Below, one piece after another: positions 54,870-64,000 of a DNA stretch of 64,000 bases. Source of the stretch: Dendrolimus kikuchii (taxonomy: Eukaryota; Arthropoda; Insecta; Lepidoptera; Lasiocampidae). The position numbers and the translations under genes were made by a program. The notes below the pieces were generated by a model. The model did not search any database and was not told the DNA's origin. It saw nothing but the letters and a program-made list of their open reading frames with translations. The stretch is from the NCBI GenBank assembly GCA_019925095.2, contig CM034389.1, positions 17,347,435 to 17,411,434 of the forward strand, read 5' to 3'. How positions within the stretch are numbered: the first letter of the stretch is position 1; every line of letters begins with the position of its first letter.

Positions 54870-56080
54870 ATTATCACTATTTATTTTTTCATTTTTCAGA
54901 TATTGAGAGTTATAGCTAGATTAACACTGGTAACATAGTCCGAGGGCCTAAAGAGGCAAATTTGGAGAATGGTTTACTGACATTGACACATATTTAGGTA
55001 TAACTAATAGGTGTGTCATAGCATAAAGTTCCACTATATTTTGATACTTGTTATATTAGTATTACGAATCTGCGAAAGCGGGTGTTTTACACGCCTTTAT
55101 ATGTGTGAGCTTAAAACTTATAATGACAAAGCTACTTGCCTTGATAAATAGAATTTTTTAAAGAGTGAGATTTGCTGACATCTGAAGATCAACCTACATA
55201 AAATACCTCATTCTTGTAAGACTACATAACAAGATCTGAAGAAATCTGTTTATAATTTATTAGCAGTTAACTGAAATGATCTGTTAAAACTGGGTTAAAA
55301 CTAATAGCCTCTCGTAAAGATTTCGTATTCATAACCTATTGTGCCGCAACCATTAATTGCGAAGATTGTAAATAAAGTTTGACGCACTCTCTAAAGTCTT
55401 CCAAATAGGATGATATGGGAGAAATTACGTTAATAGAGAAACAAACAAGATTATTATTAAATAGTAATAGGATTAGATATATTTTTATATAATATTTATT
55501 TCATAGAAACGTCTGTGATAACGCTACAAATTACGTTTTATAGATGTTTCAATCATATCGTCCTATTTGAAATAGACCAGTGATACTCAACCTTTTTCTT
55601 ATAAGGGCCAAATAGATGTATTAGATAAAGTGTTGTGGGCCACAGCATGAATTTATTTAGGTTTTTTTTATTGCTATATTATAAAACAGACTTGCGACTC
55701 ACCTAATGGAAAGTGGTTACCGTCGTCTATGGACTTTTGCAATACCGGAGGTGTTACCAATGTAATTGTACAACTATTAGTATGTCAGACGGGCTACTTA
55801 CAAGAGCTCGGCGGGCCGCGTGTTGAGTATAGCTGAAATAGACATATATTCTATCTTTCAAATACGAGGAAATAATCAAATGTAAAATGAATCAATAAGT
55901 ATATGAATAAAAAGACAAATTGTTATTTCCGAAAGTATTTTATTAAAACAATCACAGAAACAACAATAAGTTATTATATAAAATATACCAAATTCTAACT
56001 AAACAGAACCATGAATCCGTGCATTAAATCTAACTCAATTATATTTTACAATGACAAACTAATGATCTAAAGTTCAATTA
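54870..56080. other. intergenic after MRTO4
   Basis: No gene is supported. A diverged poly-A retroposon copy is at about 55664-55770 (CACCTAATGGAAAGTGGTTA, CCGTCGTCTATGGAC). Confidence 0.4.
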
Positions 56081-56506
56081 TCTATAAAATTATAAACGCG
56101 CCATGTCTGTACATTGAAGCTATTTATATTGTTTATTCCAGTTGATTCTTGTTTTAAATATCTGGAATACAATACACTATAAACACACAATTTTTTTAGA
56201 TTTCTTGTCTGTCGGTTTGTCTGTTCGAGATTCAAGTAAAAACTACGGCCGATTTCGTTGCGGTTTTCGCTGATCGCCAGCAAATTCTTAGACTTAAAGT
56301 CTGCGCTACTTTTTAACCTGGGAATTTTCCCGGGAGCAGTTTGAAGTTGTTCTGGTGCGTAAAAATTAGTTTATTCCGACACGGTGTTCACTAGAACGAT
56401 AGCTTACAAAGTTACATTCTGTTTTAAATGCTGCGGTACTCTATATCCCGGGAATGCCGTGGGAATTTCAACTCAAGCGTGGATGAAGTCGCGGGCATGT
56501 CCTAGT
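56080..56506 (+). repeat. Helitron-like interspersed repeat, copy 5
   Basis: TCAAGTAAAAACTACGGCCG, GGGAATTTTCCCGGGAGCAG and GTCGCGGGCATGTCCTAGTA match copies 1-4. It ends in CTAGT. Confidence 0.6.
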
Positions 56507-56509
56507 ACG

Positions 56510-58640
56510 TTACATAAAATTAAAAATCTATCAAAGGCCAAGCCCCTGGATTATGTTAAGACCTTGTATTTGACACAAATAACTTGGCCCATACATACAA
56601 AATGATAATCACAGTATAAAAATAAAGCATTGTTTCATCAGTCGACGACATCACAGCTTATACAATCGGCAAATCAAAACAGCCAGTTGACTTATTTTCA
56701 TGAAATCAGTTAAAAACAAATTACATTCACGCCACTATATATCTCGGGCGTGAATCGCCATATACAAATTGTACAAAATAATATTGTCTTATAAGAATTT
56801 ACTAAAAGTTGTTCAATGTCTAAACACAAACATTCAAAACAAAATCTGTTCATATGACAAATTCAGATATAATAATTAAATAATTACCAAGCCGGTTAAT
56901 GGCAATCGTTAATGATGTGCGGCGATTAACAATCATCATCGTCGTTTACAGTCATTAAAATTTCATTTTTCAATAGCAGTGAATTATGTAGATACATGCG
57001 TCAATTAATTGAATCGGAACTCCATCTGCAGCATTGAAATGAAATTATTTGCCGTTGGTACAATTTTACACGACTTATAATTCCAACCGGCAGTTTTCGT
57101 TTGCACAGAAAAGTGCAGACCGGTTACCGACATGTGAATAATCTATAAGTATTGAACTTAATTCACAAGCGTAAATGGCGGTGTTACTTGCTATGCATTC
57201 TTACCTGTTCCGCCTACATGTAGATCGAAGTTTCCCGCGCTACTAAAATTGGTCTACTGCGCTGGTACATTAGGAATTATTGATTGTGTAAAAATGTACT
57301 CGGCCCTTTCAAACCCCATTTTCATTAAAGAATTTTTGTCCCGTGATATACTTATCTAGTTGCTTAACATAAAATCTGTGTTGGGCAAATCGGTCGACAT
57401 CGTAGGCGATACCTACGTGTCACGGGACAATATCGCAAGTTAACTCTCGCAGAGCATCAAAAGCTCAGACATCCAAAACCTCGTGATTATACAGTTTTAC
57501 GACAGTAGGTCCATAGATGTTATAAAAACATAAGTCGGCCGATAGGCTTTGTTTAGTGAATTAGTGAGAACACGTATGGCTTTGTTCTGCGAAATGATAA
57601 TATTGGGATCAAACGAGATATTAGCGATCACAAATGGGTAGCATGGCCAATGAAAATCTTAAGCTACTTTGTTCCACAAAGTCGCAGAGATGCAACATCT
57701 ACTACGAGCCTAAGAGTAGTTTTAAATTTGTTGTAATAATATTTTGTTGAAAAGATTGTATTAATACAATAAACTAATTTTATTAACAATCACTGCAATC
57801 AGATGCAAAATAATTTAAATCGGAAATTATTTGGTTTCACGTTTCTACTATCTACTCTATACTCTAAATAGTTTGTATATAGATCGCAGAATACTAAATA
57901 ATACAACCTAAGCAAAATCTTGCAATTTAATGTACAGCGTCATATTTTCCATTAAATGTATTGCTAATACGCATGCCTGAAATAATAGAAAATTGGCTTT
58001 CTTGTCTAAATATCAAGTACAATCTAATCTTAATTCTAAATAAAGCTGCTTAAGTTTACATCTACTTCAGTTTAATCAACAAAGTAAAACGTAATAAACC
58101 GTTTTAAGACTAATTTGTGTTAAAGAATTTAGTTATACAAGCATATATCTAACATAGTATGCAGAACCTTATTGATTTGTATTTTTGTATTTTTTCGTTT
58201 GAATGTGGTGATAAAACTTATCGATGGTGCATTTAGTCTGTGTATTCATTAACAGGAGTAGGTCGAGAGCAGGTCAATAATGAATATCTGATAATATTGA
58301 CTTTTTATTACTACAATACAAACAATATGCACCATCCTTGTTACTTGAAGCAATAGAAAAAGCAACATGGAGAAGTAATATACAGTTGCGCCAAACAAGT
58401 TTGGAGTACACAAAAACAATTATCTTTTGGTTATCTTCACAACCGATCAACCTGTTAAGCCAAATCGTATATATTATTCTACGATACTACGATACTGTGC
58501 TAGACGTACAATAATATATTCTACTTAAGCCCTATATTAGAACAATATTCACGCGTAAACGGATTTTTTAAACAATAATATCAGCCATGTCAGTTGCACG
58601 GCGACCAAGTAATTTTTAGTTCGTACAATTGATATATAGT
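56510..58640. other. intergenic, no feature seen
   Basis: AT-rich. No exon or clear repeat was supported. Confidence 0.35.
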
Positions 58641-58646
58641 TCGCTC

Positions 58647-58801
58647 CACGTAAAAGGAACGCTGGCTCTGAACCGGCGCAGTGAGCGTGTTACCGATCAA
58701 ATTGGTGGTATGAAGGGGCCGAGACGGGGTGATACGACTGTGCAGTTGTGCACCTGCGCAGACACATCCCCTCCACTACCGCTCAGCGTTCTTTTTACGT
58801 G
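58647..58801. mobile_element. GC-rich 155-bp inverted-repeat element
   Basis: CACGTAAAAGGAACGCTG at 58647 is mirrored by CAGCGTTCTTTTTACGTG at 58784-58801 (one mismatch). The interior is much more GC-rich than the surroundings. It is probably a MITE. No duplication was resolved. Confidence 0.55.
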
Positions 58802-58804
58802 CGA

Positions 58805-59860
58805 GACTTATAACGTTGTTTGCGTAGGAATATAATTCTATATATAATACGTGATTACAAGTTGCTAATCATAATATAAACAATCAATGTTTATGGTAAG
58901 CAGTCATTAATTATAATCAAAATTGAGCTTCTTACGTTCTATACACGAGCATAAGTAGAAAATGTTTACTTGCAAATTACTGGTATATCAAAAATTAAAC
59001 CCTTGTTTGGATGAGCAGGGCATCATCTAAAATAAAATATTTTTAATCTAAAAATATAGTCCTACCAGAAACTCACAATCTCTATTAAAATGGTCATAAT
59101 AAAATAGTAATTTTGAAATTGAAATCGAATCATATAATAATAATAAACAGCAGACAAACATATGTATGTATTCTACACCCCCAAATTAAACAAGTTACGC
59201 TTGTGTTATGGACAATATACAATGGATTACTTTGCGGCCGATCTCAGACACCCAGTAAATAACGGGGAAAATTCGTTTCCGAAATTTACCATACCAGCAA
59301 TCGAACCTAGAAGCTCTGCGTTGCAGTGAGTTAATGAACCAATAAACACATAAAAAATTTCATCAAAATCGGTCCAACCGTTTAGGAGGTGTACAGTGAC
59401 ACACAAACGGAAAAAAATATTGAAATAAAGATATAGACGGTTGAGCTAATAATTTATCGAAACTGAAAAAATATTTATTTGAAAACGTAAATTATTCTCT
59501 CTCTTGAAAGTTTTCTTCTCGAGTTAATACCCCGTTCATCTAAAACAATGGCATACAATTTTACCTGCAACTGTATTATCAGATAAGTGGTATATTGTAA
59601 GTTTCGGCGTGCAAGCCACTTGCACAATTCGATAGTATGACGATAAAAAAACTCGTATTAAAATTCGACAGTTCAAAATACAAGTTATTTTATCTTACAA
59701 AAGGTGGATATTACGTAAAAATTAAACAGTCACTTTACATCAAAGTGTTGATTCGAATAATCAAACCTCCATCATAATTAAAACTACGTTTAAGCGGTTA
59801 TAATTTATTTTGATTTCGACGTCTCGGACACTTTTCAGTAGCCATGATCACGTAGCTTAT
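58805..59860. other. intergenic, 3' of lipin
   Basis: No gene is supported. CATCAAAATCGGTCCAACCG and GGAGGTGTACAGTGACACAC near 59358-59405 mark another repeat tail. Confidence 0.35.
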
Positions 59861-59862
59861 AA

Positions 59863-60358
59863 ATGTTGAAACGTAATTTTAACTACATGTGCGCTAGTCG
59901 CGAGAAATTAAGAAAATATTAACCTCGATCTATCAATTTTCGAATCATCAAAAGATCGATCATTATATCGATCAATCGATCGAATTGATCGAGTATGGCG
60001 ATCTGGGGCCCAATTCTCCTATTTCAATATCTTAGCGTTGCGAAAAAATTCAAAGTACGATTCCATTGCGTTAGTGTCAAAAATTCATATTCTACTAAAT
60101 CCACAAAATCTTCTCGATATCGTCGCGGCGTAAAATAGTAGAAAAAAAATTGGTATTACCATTAGCAAAAATGGTGTTATATGAAATGAATATTGAAAAC
60201 CTACCAAAATTCTAAACATTTATTTCGCAAGTTTTCGTTTTAAAATATTTATAAATACAGAGTGGCCAAATAACAGAATACCGAAATCAAGCAAATCTAC
60301 TATTGAGAAAATAGTGTCCGGCGATTTTGACGAGATAGTAATAGCAGAATTGGGCCCC
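59863..60358. mobile_element. composite repeat: 140-bp ATCGAT-rich block plus MITE M1 copy 2
   Basis: 60005-60358 is a MITE with ends GGGGCCCAATTCT and AGAATTGGGCCCC. The adjoining 59863-60004 is rich in ATCGAT/GATCGA words. The whole composite recurs inverted at 62938-63422. The MITE ends 49 bases past the lipin stop codon, so it lies in the lipin 3' UTR. Confidence 0.75.
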
Positions 60359-60406
60359 TGTGTTATATAACACCTGTATAACATATACCCACTTTCACTG
60401 ATGTAG

Positions 60407-60557
60407 TTAATGAGTCTTAACGGGCGGTGGGGTGACGGGGGGCAACTCGACGGTGGGCAACGGCTCCCGCCAGAACACCGTCTGCGAGAACTCGTCGCTC
60501 GGCTCGCACTGCGCGGGCGGAAACACCTGGTCCACCAACACCGACATGTGCGAATAC
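60407..60557 (-). CDS. Lpin: lipin last coding exon
   Basis: Acceptor TTGTCAACAG; the first base completes Thr. YSHMSVLVDQVFPPAQC ... FWREPLPTVELPPV, then stop TAA. Confidence 0.9.
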
Positions 60558-62854
60558 CTGTTGACAATATGTAAAATACTATACCACAAGTTTACATGTC
60601 TATATATATAAAATCAATTGCTGTTCGTTAGTCTCGCTAAAACTCGAGAACGGGTGGGTTGATTTGGCTAATCTTGGTTTCGAATTATTTATGGAAGTCC
60701 AGGGAAGGTTTAAAAGGTGAGTAAATATGAAAAAAATGCTTGGAGTATTGTAAAAACCACAATTTCGCTTTCCCTTAGAAACTATTCCTACCTGTCAAAC
60801 ATTTATATGTTCATCTCGTCGTATAGAAATCAATTAAATTTAAGTCGTTCAGAAATCAAATTAAATTTAAAAGTTAAGTTTTTTTAAATGTCAAACGTTT
60901 GATGTTCGTTCCGGTTAAGTTTTGACCATATTTTTACTAAAGTTGAAACATTCTGCAATTATCATTCAGCTTTTTTATTTATTGATTCTGAGGCGGTACA
61001 AAGTTTGCCGGATCAGCTAGTACTTTATATAAGAAAGACAGTTATTCATGTTTCAAACAAATAAGGATTGATTTTATTTTAACACGCGACTTCTCCTATT
61101 TAAAGTTCGTATACCTATCGCGCAAAAATTTCCCATTACTAAGGATAAAAATGACCCTACATTTATCCCTTTTATTAAAAAAGCGCAAGAGAGTCTACAT
61201 GTTACCTAAATGGGCGATTTACATTGGGAAGAAATCAATATTTATCTCTGTTATCACCGTGCTAAAAACCTCATAGGAAGGGAGAATAAGCTCCAGTAAT
61301 GCTGGCTTCAAATCGTGAGGAATTTTATGCCGCCAATGGTCTCACAATAAAGAATCTCAACAAATGCGCAAGTAAAGGAGAAAAAGAAACACTCCGAAAG
61401 CAAGAGATATATCGAATTTCATGACAATTGGTTAATTCTCTAGGCCGTAAAAGAACCAAACAAAATCAGTTTTGCATTTACTGATGTAGATGTATACTTA
61501 GATATGAAATCATACCCCGTTGCCACGACTTGCTTAGCAGTTTATACACAAGGTATGACTGGATTATATCCAAAAAGAATTCTATGGTTGATGATCGACA
61601 TATGGTCTTACTGTCAACTCCAATTAGTGGTTAAATGACCAAATATTTTAATTTCGTCAAAAATCAGATTAATACGGTAGAGTGATGAGTATATCATAAC
61701 CTGATTACAAATGTTTAGTTTTAATTTAGAATTTACTGTTGTTACTGTGATTAGTGGTTAGAACATTTTAAAATTTATAATATTAGTCCAAATTAAATAC
61801 TTAAACGATTCTTGCCCAATGAACAATTTTAATTCTTAAAAAGCCTCTAAATCCTAATTTCTTTTGTAGCATTGCAGAAAATCACCACTTGACTTTCAAC
61901 CAATAATTTGTTTGTAACATATTTTTAGGCTATCTCTGTCAAAACTATATTTTATTTAATTTGTTTAATATTTTTTTTTCGTTTCAAGTAACAAACTTGT
62001 CGGTTGCAATTTAAATTTTGTTTTCCTATATCAGAACACAAGCGAATAAAGATTTGTGACACATCCTAGAAAAAGATTCAGGGACCTTTTCAGATATATT
62101 TTATTGGGCAATTCATTTCTAGTAATTTTCTCCAATATCTATTCTTAGTTATAAAGTTCTATACAAACAGTCCACCACATAGAACCAAGTCACCAAACCC
62201 ATTCCTTACAACCATTTCCAAAATAGCCATTGTCCAATATATAAGTTAATACAGTAATAACTATTATAGTATACACAAAACATAATAGTTTATATAGGAA
62301 GACAAATTATTAGCACAAATCAGACAGACGACATGTCGATGACTGACAAATGTTATTTGTAAGTAAACAAGTTTGCCCTCAGTGTAGTTATATGACAATT
62401 CAATGTGATTATTATCAATATTATTGTTGATGAATGATCGCGTGGCCTGATCGAATAAAGCCATACAATGCATGCCATTCGGCTTACCGAATTCACGTGC
62501 CAGCTATAACAAACAATTAACACAACTACGCCTATATTTCGTGCTAGCTTTTAACCACACGTTCACGTTTCTGTGGTGGGAAGAAATCATCGACCATGTC
62601 GCTTTGCACGTTGTAGCTGAAATAGAAATATTGAACTTATTACAATGCGCGTAGAATGCGAGTTAGTGACGTCACCACCGAGCGGACGCGTTCCAAGCCG
62701 AGGGGAAGCTATAACCATGAACACTCTTAATGAATCAGAATGCCACTCACGTCGATTGGAATGTTTGTGTCAACTCGTGCTTGAGCTCGCCTTTGTAGTT
62801 TATGGTGAAGATCCTCACAATCGGAATGCCAACCGCCTGGTATGCGCAAACATC
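60407..62854 (-). CDS. Lpin: lipin, last two coding exons (5' part outside window)
   Basis: Exons 62854-62751 and 60557-60407 on the minus strand join at a split Thr codon to read QTFQSTYSHMSVLVDQVFPP. Together they give DVCAYQAVGIPIVRIFTINY, KGELKHELTQ and FWREPLP, matching the end of the C-terminal lipin domain (HAD-like, after the DxDxT catalytic loop, which is not in the window). Lipin is a Mg-dependent phosphatidate phosphatase that makes diacylglycerol at the ER and also acts as a nuclear coregulator. The stop TAA is at 60409-60407 after a Pro-rich tail. A roughly 2.2-kb intron contains a Helitron-like element. Confidence 0.9.
60599..61020 (+). mobile_element. Helitron-like non-autonomous element in lipin intron
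   Basis: It starts TCTATATATATAAAATCAAT and ends GCCGGATCAGCTAG|T. TC...CTAG ends and the closing phrase are Helitron-like. A weak GGCGG/GCCGG hairpin precedes the end. 422 bp. Confidence 0.55.
61022..62750. other. lipin last intron, remainder
   Basis: AT-rich. No further exon or RNA gene was supported. Confidence 0.35.
62751..62854 (-). CDS. Lpin: lipin penultimate coding exon
   Basis: Acceptor TTTATAG before 62854; 34 codons plus two bases; donor GTGAGT at 62750. DVxxY...VGIPxxRIFTIN, then KGEL, is diagnostic of lipins. Confidence 0.9.
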
Positions 62855-62937
62855 CTATAAAGGAAACATAGTATTAATTAACATACGCTTGGTAATGTAG
62901 CCAACCTTCTGGGCATACTTCTCTTGGCCTGCGATCT

Positions 62938-63422
62938 GGGGCAATTCTACTATTACTATCTCGTCAAGATCTCCGGACACTATCGTCTGAATAGCACGCC
63001 ACTCTAACTTTATAAATATTTATAAGCAGAAACTAGCGATATACATGTTTAAAATTTTTGTTAGCTTTTCAATTTTCATTTCGGCTAAGGCCATTTCTGC
63101 TAATGGTAATACCACATTTTTTTACTATTATTCTGCCGTGATAATATCGAGAAGATAATGTGGATTTTGTAGAATATACATTTTTGACACTATCACAATG
63201 GTAGTACAAAATATCACACTATCACAACAATCGTTGAAAATCTTAAACATTCAAGATATTGAAATGGCAGAATTGAGCCCCTGATCGCTATACTCGATCA
63301 ATTCGATCGATTGATCGATATAATTATCGATCTTTTGATGATTCGAAAATTGATAGATCGAGATTTAATATTTTCTTAATTTTTGTGACTAGCGCACATA
63401 TAATTAAAATTATGTTTCAACG
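62938..63422. mobile_element. MITE M1 copy 3 plus ATCGAT-rich block, inverted
   Basis: 62938-63281 carries the MITE (GGGGCAATTCT ... AGAATTGAGCCCC). 63282-63422 is the reverse complement of the block at 59863-60004 (TCGATCAATTCGATCGATTG). It lies upstream of the lipin exon at 62.8 kb, in an intron or beyond. Confidence 0.7.
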
Positions 63423-63423
63423 T

Positions 63424-63745
63424 TTTTTTTTATCGCAGGAGTTCAGCAGACAGGCAGACGGCCCACTTGATGGAAACCGGTTACCATCGCCTATGGACAT
63501 TTGCAACACTAAAGATGCTACAAATACGCTGCTGCCCTCTTAAGGGAGACTGGAACCCGGTCTCTAATTCCGGAACACAACTCAAGGTTGTTATGGCGAC
63601 ATACTATAAACCAGGGGTGGTAGCCATCCAGTCGGGCAAATGCTCTACCACCTGGCTGTGGGTTGTTCTGTCGCCTCTTACGACAGGCCGCCCGGCCGCA
63701 GGAAATTGTATTCTTTCTCCGTTCCTACACGGATAAAAACACGGT
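63424..63745 (-). repeat. poly-A retroposon, near full length
   Basis: A T-run, TTCAGCAGACAGGCAGACGG, GGAAACCGGTTACCATCGCC and GTCGCCTCTTACGACAGGCC, ending at CTACACGGATAAAAACACGG. Same family as 50.8 kb. It abuts the composite repeat exactly, and no matching duplication was found. Confidence 0.75.
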
Positions 63746-63756
63746 TTATGAGCTAC

Positions 63757-63850
63757 GTAGTATTTTTTTTATTGCGAAGCTAATAAACAGGCAAACGACC
63801 TACCTAATGGTAAGTGGTTACCGTCGCCTATACATTTTTGCAACTTTCGG
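63757..63850 (-). repeat. diverged poly-A retroposon fragment
   Basis: A T-run then GCGAAGCTAATAAACAGGCA, AACGACCTACCTAATGGTAA and GGTTACCGTCGCCTA. It is an older relative of the adjacent copy and the reverse of the 8.6-kb copy. Confidence 0.55.
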
Positions 63851-64000
63851 ATGGTATAAGATAAGGGGAAGGGAAAATGAGCATCGAAACTCACAATCAT
63901 CGTCGGAACAAGTTTAGCTAAAGGCTAACCAATACACGCCGATTTTCTGTGAGAGCCTTATATAACACCAAAACGGCCCTAAAAGTTGTAACCAAGATAT

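Noticed and set aside
1..64000. CRISPR array, operon, tRNA or rRNA genes
   Set aside because: No regularly spaced repeats, no clustered co-directional ORFs, and no cloverleaf or rRNA sequence was found. The initiator-tRNA match at 25.7 kb is only the copia primer site.

Overview
This window is eukaryotic nuclear DNA, almost certainly from a moth or butterfly (Lepidoptera). It is AT-rich. Its genes are split by introns with GT/AG borders, and its exons match insect orthologues. It is also crowded with repeat types I know from lepidopteran genomes: mariner, copia, Helitron-like elements, MITEs, and non-LTR fragments with TATG tails. There is no operon, CRISPR array or other prokaryotic feature. 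I cannot name the species.

Layout. (1) From about 2.15 to 19.3 kb on the minus strand lies most of a secreted ADAMTS-type zinc metalloprotease gene. I reconstructed ten exons with matching splice phases: signal peptide, prodomain, catalytic domain, disintegrin-like and Cys-rich domains, and the start of a thrombospondin repeat. The 3' end lies beyond the left edge. Its introns carry a 5'-truncated non-LTR copy with a 13-bp target duplication, a decayed mariner, MITEs, a Helitron-like element and strong inverted repeats. (2) From 19.7 to 35 kb is a transposon-rich interval. It holds an apparently intact copia element (one 1393-codon ORF, LTRs nearly identical, internal initiator-tRNA primer site), a second mariner with only three nonsense changes visible in its frame, a copia remnant split by a 483-bp solo LTR with an ATAT duplication, a MITE, and a 956-bp non-autonomous TA-flanked element. 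(3) 35.2-36.4 kb, plus strand: an unusual rhodopsin-like GPCR. (4) 40.0-42.1 kb, minus strand: 14-3-3 zeta with two alternative versions of one coding exon; its promoter is probably at 42.2-42.6 kb and perhaps also near 49.4 kb. (5) 52.6-54.85 kb, plus strand: the ribosome assembly factor MRTO4 (Mrt4), complete in four exons. (6) 60.4-62.85 kb, minus strand: the last two coding exons of lipin (phosphatidate phosphatase), with a MITE directly after the stop codon.

The genes are independent housekeeping or signalling loci. They do not form a pathway or cluster. No clearly new multi-gene system is visible. The items most worth a second look are the atypical GPCR with an in-frame 90-nt intron, the phase-locked 14-3-3 exon pair, the apparently young copia, a perfect 27-bp inverted repeat with a one-base loop, and several apparently undescribed MITE or snapback families.

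Exon borders were placed by eye from protein similarity, splice consensus and phase. Repeat borders are approximate unless a target duplication is given.
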